A DNA stretch of 64,000 nt, from positions 149,252 to 213,251 of the forward strand of contig CAJNDS010002410.1 of NCBI GenBank assembly GCA_905221605.1, in the 5' to 3' direction. Numbering within the stretch: position 1 is the stretch's first letter; each line of letters starts with the position of its first letter. Source of the stretch: Symbiodinium natans (lineage: Eukaryota; Sar; Dinophyceae; Suessiales; Symbiodiniaceae). Below are positions 45,980-57,150 of the stretch, one piece after another. The notes under the pieces are model-generated. The model had not been told where the DNA came from. It worked only from the letters and a program-made list of their open reading frames with translations, and did not search any database. A program made the position numbers and the translations under genes.

Positions 45980-47503
45980 TCAAGCAGCGCGCTCCTGCAC
46001 CCACTGGATACGCGCCGCAAACGTGGCATTATTCGAGCCCTCAGCTGCATCAGCATCCGGAGGATCCACATCTGGGCACAGGGGTGGCTGCTCTCCGACG
46101 CCTGGGATATCGATTCGCTGCTCCTCGGACTGGAAACGCACTGCCAAGTCTGGCTGCATCCTCGTTGCCATGGGCGTTGGCTCCACCTCCAACGCACACG
46201 CTTCAACGGCCTCGTATGGCTCGGCCTCTTCCGTCTGACACTCTGTGCTGAGGACTGCGCTCGGCTCACGGACCCTGGCCCGCAACTTCGCCAGCTCCTC
46301 CAACAGGCCCTCATTTTCCGTCTTGAGCTCGGCTGTGGCCTGCGCTACTTCGTCAGAGAATCTCTCCACCAAGTTCCTGAGGCCGTCTTGCAACATGCCC
46401 ACGGTGTCGATGAACGCAGCAGACGGCTTCACGGGCTTTGCCAGTGCCTCCACCGGAAGAGGCCCGGCAGAGTTGGCGATGACACCCGCATTGCCAGGCG
46501 TTGGGCTGGGCTTGGGCGGGGCTTGGGCGCCGGCGCCAGCACCAATGCTGGCGGCGGTGCCCTCGGTCTGGATCGGCACCTTGCTTGGCGCCTTTTCGAG
46601 CAGATCGTTCAGCTCCACCAGCAAGGCGTCCAGAACCTGAACTGCAACACAGGCTGCACAACACCTTAAATGCTGCGTCAGTGCATTTGGGTTCCAGCGC
46701 AGGAGCGGCAAAAGGATGTAAAACGTCCCGGCCTCTTGCTTCGAAGGTGACATGCTGATCTGTCCATCCGGCTCTGGGGAAGCAGAGGTTGAGGGCACCT
46801 GCGTGGAGGGTGACGGCGACGGAGTCGGGGCTTGTGAGGCCAAGTTCCTGGCATCCGCGGACTTCAAGATCGGCTTGGAGGTGCTCGTTGGGGGAAGTGG
46901 CAACCCTTCGGCTGCTTGCAACTCTTGCTTGGCCTTGGCTTCCCGCAGCTGAGTCAAGTACCGTAGCTGCTGCTGCTGCTGACGGACTTGTGGAGATGGC
47001 ATGGCCTCTGGGTCAACCAGTGACTCGCAAAGGTCATCCAGCTCAGCATCGGAGGCTTTGATCCTGTTTGATCTCCTAGGCTTTGAAAGGCGGCCCTCCA
47101 AGCGTTCACAGAGCGCCAGGAGGCTGTCGAGCTCCAATTCCTGCAAGCGGGCGATCAACCGGGGCGGTGCGTTGGGCAGAACCTGCGACGAGAGGTCAGA
47201 CACCGAGGTGGGCCCAAATGACACGTTCCTCCTGAAGTCTGACCGCGGCACCTCGTTCCGGACTGATACCAGGGCTGCCTGGGAGGGCTTTGCCAGACCG
47301 CAATGGCGGCAGAAGCGGACACCCTCCGCAAAGTCTACCCCGCAGCTGGAGCAGCTCACTTGCTCGTTCTGGATGTTGGATGGCACACCTGGAAGTGAGG
47401 GCACTGAGAGAAAACCTTTCTGGCTGGGCGCCTGGAGACGGGCCAGATCATCGTTGTTCAAGTGTTTCGTGGAGAGGTGGAGCATAGCCCGGCACGAAGC
47501 CAA
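45980..47503 (-). CDS. Zinc-ribbon coiled-coil protein, function unknown
   Basis: A 507-codon frame that probably contains one 96-base intron at 46732-46637 (GC donor, CAG/G acceptor). Splicing joins SPSKQE to VLDALLVELNDLLEKA and gives 475 residues. Near residue 50 is a zinc ribbon CSSCGVDFAEGVRFCRHCG. Then come a helical part with LQELELDSLLALCERLEGRL, a QQQQQ coiled coil and Ser/Pro/Ala-rich linkers, followed by a C-terminal coiled coil AELKTENEGLLEELAKLRAR. The intron segment reads FYILLPLLRWNP, hydrophobic and out of character, which supports its removal. The 3' end lies 194 bases from the channel start, same strand. Confidence 0.75.
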   Translation of the reverse strand: MASCRAMLHLSTKHLNNDDLARLQAPSQKGFLSVPSLPGVPSNIQNEQVSCSSCGVDFAEGVRFCRHCGLAKPSQAALVSVRNEVPRSDFRRNVSFGPTSVSDLSSQVLPNAPPRLIARLQELELDSLLALCERLEGRLSKPRRSNRIKASDAELDDLCESLVDPEAMPSPQVRQQQQQLRYLTQLREAKAKQELQAAEGLPLPPTSTSKPILKSADARNLASQAPTPSPSPSTQVPSTSASPEPDGQISMSPSKQEAGTFYILLPLLRWNPNALTQHLRCCAACVAVQVLDALLVELNDLLEKAPSKVPIQTEGTAASIGAGAGAQAPPKPSPTPGNAGVIANSAGPLPVEALAKPVKPSAAFIDTVGMLQDGLRNLVERFSDEVAQATAELKTENEGLLEELAKLRARVREPSAVLSTECQTEEAEPYEAVEACALEVEPTPMATRMQPDLAVRFQSEEQRIDIPGVGEQPPLCPDVDPPDADAAEGSNNATFAARIQWVQERAA

Positions 47504-47559
47504 GCTGGCCCACGGCCTCTCTTATAAGACTCCACGCAGCAAAGAATAATGGTGGTTGC

Positions 47560-49990
47560 GCTGCGGTTCTGACTCTCCCCTTCCCCTACAGGGAGGCTTG
47601 AGCACTCTCTGCTGCATGGCAACTCCAAAAGTCGTGCAGATTGCGACCGCTCTGCCAACAGCGCTCACAACTCCAAACTGTCAAAGTGTGAGTTATATTC
47701 TTGCACAAACTTCACTACAGTGGCTACAATGGGAAAAAATGATCACTTGAGGGTTGCAAAACAGAGTCGTTGAGGTTCTACTGCATCCACACCGGGGCTG
47801 AGGCCCCGCTGCTGGAGAGCCAGCACGTGGCTGCCCACCTCACCACGAGCCATGGAAGTAGACTGCTTCTCCCGCCTCCCCGGCCCCGGCCCCCCGACTG
47901 CCGCCACACCACAAGAAAAACAAGTCATGATAAGCCAGCAAAAATGACTTGGTGCCAATATCTGGGAATACTGGGGAGCCAGACCCCAGCGCCGAGGTCT
48001 ACAGCCCTGCCGCCCTGCCGGAGGCACAGCTCCAGGGCACGCCTCTCCTGGAGAGCAGCGAGTTGAACAGTCTGAAGGACGCCGTGCATGGCCCCAGAGA
48101 AACGTCTTGCAAACTGCATGTCTGCTTCTGAACCACACGCAGCTGCAGGCAGCTGTCCAGCGCCGACATCTCAGCTGGCCTCCGGAAGAAGAGCTCCTAA
48201 CACAAGCATGGGCATGCATGCCTAAAGTCAGCATCATCTTGGACTCCTCAAAACAAAAAAGAAAGGTAGAATTGTGTACATCTCGCTACAGTAAGCTGAG
48301 ATCCAAGCAGGTGGCAGCGTCTCTGGCTCACCGGGCCGCAAGTTCCTGAGTGGAGTTTGGCCGATGAAGTTTCGGATGTTTCGGGATGTTTCGCGTCTTA
48401 AGGAGGCCCAGGACTTACAAAACTGTGCATCTTGAAATAAGGAGACTTCTGTTGCTTCAGTGTCGCTTCGACTTGTGTCCTCGACTGCACTGAACGAGAC
48501 CTGCATAGACCCTGCTTCGACGCGCCCATGTCGCCAAGTGGCGACCAATACAGCAGCGGAGGGGCGGAGGAAGTTGCCCCAGCCTGGAGTCGAACATCTA
48601 TGCTTACAAAATTCAGGCGGAGTGAGGCAGCAAGAAGAATGAGCATCTTAGAACATTTCTCAAGGACAATACCAAGCGAGGCGAACGAATTGCAGGCGTG
48701 CTGTTGAGAATGGGATGGGGCAGATGCCTGAAGCTTCTGCCAGTGATGCAGCAAGGCCCGTCCAAGCGGGGCCCAAGCCTGAGCTTTTGGATGCTCTACG
48801 AAGGAATCTTGGAATGTTGCGACCGGTCATTGGACACCACGCTCATTTCTCGCAATGATGAAAGACTGAGGCGAATATGCCGGTCCAGTTCAAGTCGTCG
48901 CTCACTCTCGCACACGTTGCCCTTGGCAAGGCTTGGCGAGGCACGGGGCCCGGTCGAACAGCTTCGCTCTCATTGGCAAGCCTGCGCAAGACGAGAGCAG
49001 CGCAATAGTCACCACCTCGTCTCGAAATCACGAAGTCGCCATGGACTAGTCGACTTCTCAAGATGCCCTCGCGCTGCATATTTGCTGCAAATGGCAGCAA
49101 CATGGCATACATGATCATACATGTGTTGAACGTGCCTCAGGGCTGTGGATGCTGCTCTGGCTCGGGGCATGGCGTCAGCTTCGTTAACACATCGTGTCCG
49201 AAGCTACCGACGTTGCTCTAGAAGCTCACACAGAATTCCCTTCGCTAGGCTTTGCTTGTGGTTGGGGCTTGGTAAGAGAGACATGTCCTCAAATGTCTGC
49301 CGTGGCATGATGACATCTTACATTCACAATAACGCACTTGCCTTGCTGTCAGCTTCAGCAGGCTGCTCTTGTGATGACATCAATGGCAATGATAACGCCA
49401 AGGTTTACATCCTCTCGCAGTGTAGAATTGTTGACAACTGAAGCTGCCTGGCTTGCAACAAGGAGGAACATGGCTGCCACGTCTGCGTGTGCACACTGGA
49501 CCTCGTTCAAAGGTTGTGCTGTCACTGACTGATGCATCTAATGCCCTAGATTCGTTGCCTTGGACGTAGTTGACCACAGGTAGCAGCAATTTGTACTTTG
49601 AATTTTGACATGGCTCCAAAGCATGTTGGACAATAAGCACCAGTTTGCAACTGTCATCGGCGTTGGCGGCACCAAGCCTTCTGTGTTGCCAGCGATGTGC
49701 AGTTTAACGCCGCCGACGCTGCACATCGCTGCAACTGCCGCACCTCTCTGACGTGTGTAAGGCCTGTCCGCGAGATTGAACTAGATGTGGCCTCGAATCC
49801 GACGTCAGTTCGTGAACGTGACCGGTCCGCCATGGCCATGTCAACATGCAATTCCTTGCCCAGAGCTGAGATGATGTTCGAGCTCAAGCCAGTTGCTCGA
49901 TTTCTAGATCTACATCCCAACAATTCCCACACATGAAAGCGCATCGCCATTCTTGCGCCAAGCTTCGTTTGTATGCAGCGGTGCTAGAAC
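47560..49990. other. Stretch without recognised gene
   Basis: Many short overlapping ORFs on both strands, none family-like. The sialidase ends at its left-reading stop near 49998. Confidence 0.4.
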
Positions 49991-49997
49991 TGCGCGA

Positions 49998-51854
49998 TCA
50001 TGACCTGCTGAGCCCAGCAGGCTCGCTATTCTCGGTGCCAGCCGAGAGCAGCACCTCCCTGTACACAAATCTTGTCGGCAACAATACTTCCAGATTTCCA
50101 AGTAGCTTGGACATGTAGGAGGCGGACTGGTCATCACCGGGCTTCGGGTCCGCCTGTTCGTACAGCAACGCCAAGCCATTCGGCAGCGTCTGTAGCGACG
50201 ATTGGGCCGACAACCCCGGATCAAGGAGCCATTTCTGCGGATACGAACGTCCACCATCAACGCTTTTCCACAAGGTCAAGTGGCTGCGCCCCGTCATGTT
50301 TAATCCGCAGCCAAGACGGTCAACCAACTCTTGAACAACACTGTTGGGATGCGGCGGGTCGGGACCTGCTACAAACACCGTATTGCTGCTCTCGTGGCTG
50401 CTGATGGTCGAGCCTTGGCAGCCGTTAAAGCCCTGCGGCTGTTCATACACATAGGTGCTGGCGCTGAAGGTCTCGCCTGCGTCCATGCTGCGCGCCTGCA
50501 ACCGGAACTGCGTCGAGCCTGTCGCAAACGACCGCGAGTTGGAGAGCACTGAGCCATCCCCCAGCTGCACCAGCTGGTTCTCGTTCCCACCTTGTCCGAT
50601 GGGCCAGGATGTGCCCAAGCGCCATGTGTCTCCAAAGTCATCGCTGATCATCACGTGTGCAAGCGCAAAGTCATTGTAGAGCTGCGAGGTGGCAATTGTA
50701 CCACGGGACTGGAGAAGACCGCGCACGTAGCTGTGATAGCCAGGCACAAGGATACGTCCTGACTCACGCAGTTGCAACGAGCCGGGCGGACCTATGCCAA
50801 TAAATTGCCACGGCCCACTCAGCTTCGACCTCAGCGCCGCATTATGATACGGATCATGCTGATTGCACAACAGTTGTGCCCACCGAAGAAAATCACCAGC
50901 ATTAGCAATGGACACTCGGTCGACATCGAAGCCAAAATAAGACATGCCACGATCACATTCAGGGCCTGTGCGGTCAGTGATGGTGACGTTGGGGATCAGC
51001 CGGTCATTTACGAATGTGATTCCATCGTCGTCGCTGTGAATGATCCAAATCTCAAAGTTGTTCCGCGCGTACGGCACCAAAATGCGGTTCGGATAACGTT
51101 CCGAGGTGGCATGGAGCTGGACCGGTGCGATGTTGCCGACCACCATGGGATGCCCACAAAGACCGGATGCCGCCTCTCTGGGCACCTGCACAAGCAGGGT
51201 TAATGGTCCCCAGCTGCGCCCGCCGTCCACCGAGCGCTTGTACACGGTGTCGGTTCGCGCGAAATCACCACAATCAGGTGTGCGTGCTTCGCTGAAGGCC
51301 AGCAAGGTTCCGGCCGCAGTGCGCAGCAGCGATGGGATTTTGAAGCATGCATAGCCCTCCGTACCACTCGTGAACGGCACGCTTGAGACGTGTGGTGTCG
51401 CCTCCCAAGTATTCCAGTGCAGTCGTCCGGTGTACTTACTACACGCATGAAACGCGCCGGGCTTCTCCGCCGTCGACAGCAACAAGCTGACATAAGCATT
51501 GGACGAAGAGGGCCCCAAAATGCTGGTGGAAGCAACAGAACTCATGCCATCACAAATCCAGCTAAGCGCAGTTGTGCGATGAGGTAAGTGCAGCCAGCGT
51601 GTGGTGTTGGCTTTGACCGCCACAGCAAGACTGCGGTCATGGCTGGGCCAGAAAGTAACCGATGTTAGCCCATGTCCACAGTCACACCAATCGTAGATGG
51701 TTGAAGATCGTCTTGCTGCAGATGGAGGCGACGAGAACGATCTGTTGACAGCTTCAACCACGAAATCGGAGGGCCCGTCCGTTTCCTGCCGAATCCCAGC
51801 GGTGGCCGGGCTCGGCAACACAAGAAGTGTCGGGGCCAGCACCAGCCAAAACAT
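49998..51854 (-). CDS. Secreted sialidase-like (GH33/BNR) protein
   Basis: Single 618-residue frame from the ATG at 51854, which begins a clear signal peptide MFWLVLAPTLLVLPSPATA. An earlier ATG at 51974 would add 40 residues encoded by CA/CAAA microsatellite and is unlikely to be used. The domain shows FKIPSLLRTAAGTLLAFSEA and five Asp-box-type motifs: SVDGGRSW, SDDDGITF, SDDFGDTW, SMDAGETF, SVDGGRSY. This is the six-bladed propeller of exo-sialidases. The first arginine of the catalytic triad normally lies in a Y/F-R-I-P motif; here it is F-K-I-P, so activity may be altered or lost. Several N-glycosylation sites (NRS, NTT, NVT) suit an extracellular or vacuolar protein. No intron is seen, unlike WARS. 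Confidence 0.85.
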   Translation of the reverse strand: MFWLVLAPTLLVLPSPATAGIRQETDGPSDFVVEAVNRSFSSPPSAARRSSTIYDWCDCGHGLTSVTFWPSHDRSLAVAVKANTTRWLHLPHRTTALSWICDGMSSVASTSILGPSSSNAYVSLLLSTAEKPGAFHACSKYTGRLHWNTWEATPHVSSVPFTSGTEGYACFKIPSLLRTAAGTLLAFSEARTPDCGDFARTDTVYKRSVDGGRSWGPLTLLVQVPREAASGLCGHPMVVGNIAPVQLHATSERYPNRILVPYARNNFEIWIIHSDDDGITFVNDRLIPNVTITDRTGPECDRGMSYFGFDVDRVSIANAGDFLRWAQLLCNQHDPYHNAALRSKLSGPWQFIGIGPPGSLQLRESGRILVPGYHSYVRGLLQSRGTIATSQLYNDFALAHVMISDDFGDTWRLGTSWPIGQGGNENQLVQLGDGSVLSNSRSFATGSTQFRLQARSMDAGETFSASTYVYEQPQGFNGCQGSTISSHESSNTVFVAGPDPPHPNSVVQELVDRLGCGLNMTGRSHLTLWKSVDGGRSYPQKWLLDPGLSAQSSLQTLPNGLALLYEQADPKPGDDQSASYMSKLLGNLEVLLPTRFVYREVLLSAGTENSEPAGLSRS

Positions 51855-51867
51855 GACGCCCAACGCA

Positions 51868-51985
51868 CGCGCGCGCGCGCACACACACACACACACACAC
51901 AAACAAACAAACAAACAAACAAACGAACGAACAAACAAACAACCAAACAAACGAACCGACAAAAAAACAAACAAACCACAAGTGG
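51868..51985. repeat. (CG)n, (CA)n and (CAAA)n microsatellites
   Basis: GCGCGC, then ACACAC, then CAAACAAA runs immediately upstream of the sialidase start, probably in the 5' untranslated region. Confidence 0.95.
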
Positions 51986-52469
51986 CAGGAAGTTGTGGCT
52001 CGCGATTTGTTTAGGGGCAATCGACCAAACAAGATTCCTGGTGAAAACATACCTGTGCATGTGCAAAAGCCAGAGCCTGTTCCGGCTTAACACCGAACTC
52101 TGGTGCTCAACTGCAAGCCGACAAGCGGAGCAAGCTGTGGCTGAGTTCGTGAAGTTGTGAGGCTGCAAAGGCTCATCGTGTTGAAGGCAGAACGAAGTGA
52201 AGAACCTGCAATGTGCGTGTTCTACTGGATCAGGCGGCAAAGTTCTGGCTAGCAGAAGTCGGCTTAGCTTAGTCGACTGCATGCTGCCCTTGATTCTGCT
52301 CAGTTGTTGCGGCACTTCGGCATCCATTGACCATCACCTTGTACTTTGACCCCAAGAAGCTGCAGCCATCGTCGCACATTTTGCTCTCGCGGGTTAGGAA
52401 CGCGCTCGGGCGACACCTGGCCAACGAAGCAAATGGCTAAGGCAGGACCTTCTAAAGGATATACTACTG

Positions 52470-52860
52470 CGATTACTAGTACACTAGTACACTATAACAC
52501 TATATTACACTATTACACTAATACACAATTGCACTATGACACTATTACACTGTGACACTGACGCTATGCCACTAGTTTGCACTACTACATGATCACGCTA
52601 TTACGCTATTGCATTGTTACCCTGTTATACTATTACGCTATTGCACGATTATACCATTACACTATTGCACTATTACACTGCAACACCATTGCACAATTAC
52701 ACCATTACACTAATACACTATTACCATGACACCACCGCCACCACTCCGCCTCCTCCTCCTCCTGCTGCTCCTCCTCCTACTACTTCTACTACTACCTACT
52801 AACTACAAACTCACTACAAACTACTAACTACTAAGCTACTAAGCTACTGCTGCTTCCACT
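52470..52860. repeat. ACACTATT tandem repeat and CTC/TAC simple repeats
   Basis: About thirty 8-base units of ACACTATT and variants at 52480-52735, then CTC and TAC triplet runs to 52860. Nothing else is recognised from 52330 to 53650 apart from a (CAT)n run. Confidence 0.9.
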
Positions 52861-53507
52861 CCTACGTATTACTAAGAGGAGGGGCAAAGCCCCCGCCTTG
52901 TCCCCGTATTCCGAGAGCCGTAGGCCCAGCCGCATGGCAGGGCTGCGGCGAGGTCTCAATCAGGGAGGGGGGACACGAGGAGCACTTACGGGGAGCTTAA
53001 GGAAGGAGGGAGGGTTTTAAAAAGCCACCCCCGCACAAAAGCGCGCTTCAGTTTTTTTTTGGGGGGGGTTAGGAGGGTGATTCTCGGAGCCGTGGTTTTT
53101 TCATATTGAGCTCTTGATTCCTGGTCCTAGATGTGGCAGAGGGCTGATTGCAATTGCAAAGTTGCAATGCGCCACTAGGCCAGGCCTCAAGCGCTTCGCG
53201 GTGTGCCGTCACAGGCTGGCCTTGAGGAAGGAACAAGGAATCCAAACATGCCCACTGGCCCACACGTGGCTTCCGTCTTCAACCAACCGAATGTGTCCTC
53301 AACCTTGCCAGACACCCTTCCGGAAGCCCTCTCCCATAGCTCCCAGTGCCTCAACACAGTCAACACACAGCTCAGCCACGGCACGCACCAACTCCCCATC
53401 CTCGCTGCCCAGGAGTAGCTCCATGGCAGCCTCCGGGTTTCGAAGATCTTGCTCGCCGCGGAGATGTCCATATTCAGAACTCTAAGAATCAGGCAGAAAC
53501 AAGGCAA

Positions 53508-53570
53508 CCATCATCATCGTCATCGTCATCATCACCATCACCATCATCATCATCATCATCATGTTCATAC
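53508..53570. repeat. (CAT)n microsatellite
   Basis: CATCATCAT/CGTCATCAC triplets. Confidence 0.9.
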
Positions 53571-53671
53571 ACACCATGCGAACTAACGAAGCGATAACAC
53601 AATAGATCGCAAGAAAAGTAGAGATCTGGAGATGAAAAACAACAATCATCACAGATCACACACAATAATTA

Positions 53672-54124
53672 TTAGCATTGATAAGCAATACGAAAACAAT
53701 AGAGCAACACATTTGGTGGATCACACGAAATGAGCAATATCCTCAGCACTTGTGAACCTTGCTGCTTCATGCCAGGACTGCCAAAGAGATGCTCAAACTT
53801 CTTGAAACACAAACATCCATCCCCCAACCATAACTGCCCTGCCTGGGTGTCGTTGCCCGTTTGCCGCAAGGCACGGCGAGCTGGGCCTTCCTCGAAGCCG
53901 TGCGAGAGCAGCGAAGAAAGCGACAAGGGGTCCACCTCGGCGACGACGGTCTTAGGGCGTGTGCTCGGAAACAAGGGTTCGCAGTAGAAATCTTTATAAA
54001 TATGTAGCGCTGCCAACACAACAGCGCAACCGAAAACGCCGCCCAAATCCGGCACTGGCCCAGGCACAGGCTGCGCGCTAGGGGCCGACTCGGGTGCGGC
54101 GCCTGGGATATGGATTCTTAGCAT
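53672..54124 (-). CDS. Small protein with membrane segment and UBA-like domain
   Basis: Frame of 150 residues from the ATG at 54124 (MLRIHIPGAAPESAPSAQPV). A hydrophobic stretch, LGGVFGCAVVLAALHIY, may span a membrane. Then LLSHGFEEGPARRALRQTGN continuing DTQAGQLWL fits the UBA three-helix pattern (M/H-G-F, A-x-x-A-L, G-N-D, A-x-x-W-L), which binds ubiquitin. The C-terminal residues after LWLGDG may be intron. The plus-strand polyC/polyA run at 54160-54190 lies just upstream and is wrongly included by a longer ORF. Confidence 0.45.
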   Translation of the reverse strand: MLRIHIPGAAPESAPSAQPVPGPVPDLGGVFGCAVVLAALHIYKDFYCEPLFPSTRPKTVVAEVDPLSLSSLLSHGFEEGPARRALRQTGNDTQAGQLWLGDGCLCFKKFEHLFGSPGMKQQGSQVLRILLISCDPPNVLLYCFRIAYQC

Positions 54125-54157
54125 AAGAACGGCAAGAGACCTCTTCCTAAAGACAAC

Positions 54158-54159
54158 CC

Positions 54160-54190
<31 letters not shown>

Positions 54191-54192
54191 GC
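54158..54192. repeat. PolyC-polyA run
   Basis: About 21 C followed by about 10 A. Confidence 0.9.
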
Positions 54193-54449
54193 ACCCAAAC
54201 CACAACCGAAAAAGCACCCTTGCGCCAACGACAAAAAAAAAACTGCTGCAAGCAGCAAGATGGACTAGGTCTTAGTTCGGGAGCTCTTGGAGGCCTTGGG
54301 AGGCTCTGTGAGGCCACCCATATTCTGCAAGGCGTGGGGCGGCCTTCTAGATCCTCCAGCGAGGGGTCCGAGAGGCTCCCAAGGCTGCACAGCCCCAGAG
54401 TCGGGAAGGTCCATTTTTCGTCAGCGAGAGTGTGATGTGGGCAAACAGT

Positions 54450-56242
54450 TTTATGTTCTTGTTGATGCGGCATGAACCAATGAATCCCTCGACTTACTGT
54501 CAAGGTGAGACCTTGAGGAGCCCTGCGCAGCCGCGCCTGGCCGCTCCTTTCCATCCCGTGCAAGCCGCTCCACTAGCCGCAGAGCGAAGATCTCGCCAGT
54601 CTCGCCCTCCAGGGACTCCTCGATGAGACCGCAACTTTCATATGCAGTGAGATCAGGCGGAACCACCAGACGAGCTTCAGAAGATTCTGGAGCCCCTCTC
54701 TCGCGTGCTTAAACCTTCAAGCCTTCCAGTTCTCTCACCAGCAATCCCACAACACTTGAAACCCAATACAGCGAAGCCCCATAAGCCTGCGAGGGCTCTG
54801 CTGAGTCCTGCGTGCTCTGGAGCTCGTTCTGTACATGGGCCTCCAAGCACTCGGGCATCATCTCCTTAGCGCTCAGACATTGCGTTGGGCTGCCCCGCAG
54901 GTGATTCGTCAACTTCTGGCCGGGAGTCGGTCATGCGCCGGAAAGCCATGCGTTCGGGCAGCACATCAGAGATGGAGTGGGCAGCCGAAGCCAAAAAGTC
55001 GTACTGCAGGTGCTTCAAAGTCTGGAGACCTAAGGTTCCAGTGGCTGGGTTGAGTGGGCCTTGTGCCCCTTTCAGGTGATGGCAAACATCGATTGTTCAG
55101 GTGACGTTCATGACATGCATCGACCGAGGTGGGGTTCAACAAAAGCCCCTCCACACACAGCCAAAGACATCGCATACATCTGGGACCGTCGGACCGCCTC
55201 AGCCGAATCTAAGCGCTATTCAGGTGCAGGAGTCAAGGATGTCATCCCTATGCTCCTCGAGGGTGTAGAGCCACTCGAAGACGCTTCGGTTGATTCGCTC
55301 GAACTGTGCCTCAAGGCGCAGTTCTGCGCAGGGACTTCACTCAAGTCACCAAGCTGCGACATGCTGCGACGTGTTGCGACCACATCACTGACAGACTTAC
55401 AACGAACAACACGTAACAAACACGCCCGTTGCCGTTGCCGAGCGGTCGCGTCGCCTTGGAGGCTTGGAACTCCGACTTGGCCAGCTTTCGCCGGAGGTCG
55501 GTGTCTTGCAATGCCTGATGGTCGCAGCATTCAGGAACCAACAGCTTCCTTCAACATCTCCAGTACATGCGAGCTGCATAGTGTCAGAGCAAGAACAAGG
55601 CTGTCAGTCAAGACTGTTCAATAGCCACTCCAAAGCTCTGGGCACCGCACATGCGCCTCGCAAAGCTCGACCTGCTTGAGGGCCTCCTTCAGAGCAGCCA
55701 GGCACCTTGCCATATGAACACGAGAGAAAGTGCTAAACGGTGATGAGCCGGAAGAGCCGATTGCTGCGTCGGCTCGAGAGCATGAAGTGCGCAGCTGGCA
55801 AAGTGCCCTGTAGCAACGGCACAGGTCGCGCTTCTCCAGCTCCTTCCGCAACTTTTCGTTGTTGGCCAAGTGGTCCTGTGATGTCAGGCACAGCAAGAGA
55901 ATTGGACAAGCCGCTGCAAGAATCCTTCAAAGGAGTGGTGATGTTGAACTCCATGTTCCGGTTGAAGCGTGCCACGGCGCTGTGTGGGGCGTCATGGCGA
56001 GCCTCGAGCAGGGATGACAGGCATGACATATCCGGCCGGATTCCGCAGGTCAGAAGTGTCGATGGTGTCACAGTGCGTAGCTGAGGTACGATGTTCTGCG
56101 CGGCTTCACGCAGCCTGCACCCTTCCGTCACTAGAACGCGATCCTGAAAGGGCGCCCCCCATGCCCCCAACTGCTGGCAGCTGCCGTTCGGCCAGTCACA
56201 CTGCAACATCCCTCCATGTCGAACCACATATGCGTACGGACT
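54450..56242 (-). CDS. Unrecognised multi-exon helical protein
   Basis: At least seven minus-strand exon pieces in order: FQDRVLVTEGCRLREAAQNI with NMEFNITTPLKD (56227-55890); DHLANNEKLRKELEKRDL (from 55875); ALQDTDLRRKLAKSEFQASK (from 55514); AELRLEAQFERINRSVFEWL (55335-55245); LKHLQYDFLASAAHSISDVL then PERMAFRRMTDSRPE (55025-54905); EMMPECLEAHVQNELQSTQD (from 54864); and VVPPDLTAYESCGLIEESLE then GETGEIFALRLVERLARD (54665-54530). All are GC-rich with AG/G acceptors where checked. The composition is helical and partly coiled-coil. I do not recognise the family. A possible start is MVRHGGMLQCDWPNG near 56227. Confidence 0.5.
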
Positions 56243-56417
56243 TCACACCACGCACACCATGCCGCGCTTTTGCAAGAGACGTTAAAGTCCGGAGAGACGG
56301 TCCTGTGCCAGCCTGAGCTGCTCGGCCAATCCATCAGACAGACTCTGTACACCTCGGCATTCGATTATTGAATGATTAATTTACTTCGAACATCCTCACC
56401 CTCTCTGGGTAAAGATA

Positions 56418-56552
56418 GTCTGGGGTTGGGCACTCCAGGACACTCTGGGGTTGGGCACTCCAGGGACACTCTGGGGCTGGGCACTCCAGGGACACTCTGG
56501 GCACTCCAGAGCCTTTGGCACTCCAGTGACACTCTGGGGTTGGGCACTCAAG
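56418..56552. repeat. Tandem repeat, 20-26-base unit
   Basis: About six units of GGTTGGGCACTCCAGGGACA/CTCTGG with length variation. Confidence 0.85.
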
Positions 56553-56859
56553 GGATGAGCGAGGAGTAGACCGGGTGAGGAGAAGAGTTGAGGTTAAAAT
56601 CTAGCAACCCGACACCGAGTGTGGGGAAATACTGTATAATTGACAGCAGTAAAGCTACGTAAGGTGAGCGGCCCAGCCCCAGAGCCCCACTGTCCCGCTG
56701 CCGGGGCCCCGACCTGCAGCCAACTCATGGATGCCTCGCCTTACATCTCTGGGTGTACATGCAGGGCTCCCGCTGCTGGGTTTCAGCACACCCTGTGGCA
56801 CACAAGCAATCCTTGGCTGCCGCCCAGGTTGCACAAAAGGCACCAAGCTGGAATTCACC

Positions 56860-57150
56860 TGTTGCAGTGACTGGTCGAACTCATTGAACTGGGCCACCAT
56901 GCCGTCGAAAACCTCTGCAAACTCGCACCTACCCGATGACACGCCAGCAACCACACAAACTTTTCCCAACCAGACCTGCTGCCAAGTGATGAGCACTAAA
57001 CTCATTAAGCCTACAGGACATGCGCCGCCCGTAAGGAGTCTTTGACAAAATCCTGCTGCTGGGGCCAGCCAAAGTCACGGGATCGTGGATGTCGCGCTTC
57101 AGCCACTGCTCTTCTGGCTGCAGGGCCATGGCTGCTTGCATCTGCAAGGT
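56860..57150 (-). CDS. Unrecognised exons
   Basis: Two pieces: MQAAMALQPEEQWLKRDIHD then PVTLAG (about 57141-57060), and CEFAEVFDGMVAQFNEFDQS then LQQ (about 56932-56864, after CTAG... AG/G, with a GT donor). Clearly protein-like and helical. They may belong to the gene whose pieces lie at 54.4-56.2 kb or to a separate gene. Confidence 0.35.

Noticed and set aside
51665-52327. 220-residue minus ORF upstream of and overlapping the sialidase start
   Set aside because: It reads through the (CA)n/(CAAA)n microsatellites as runs of Cys, Val and Phe and is in a different frame from the sialidase domain.
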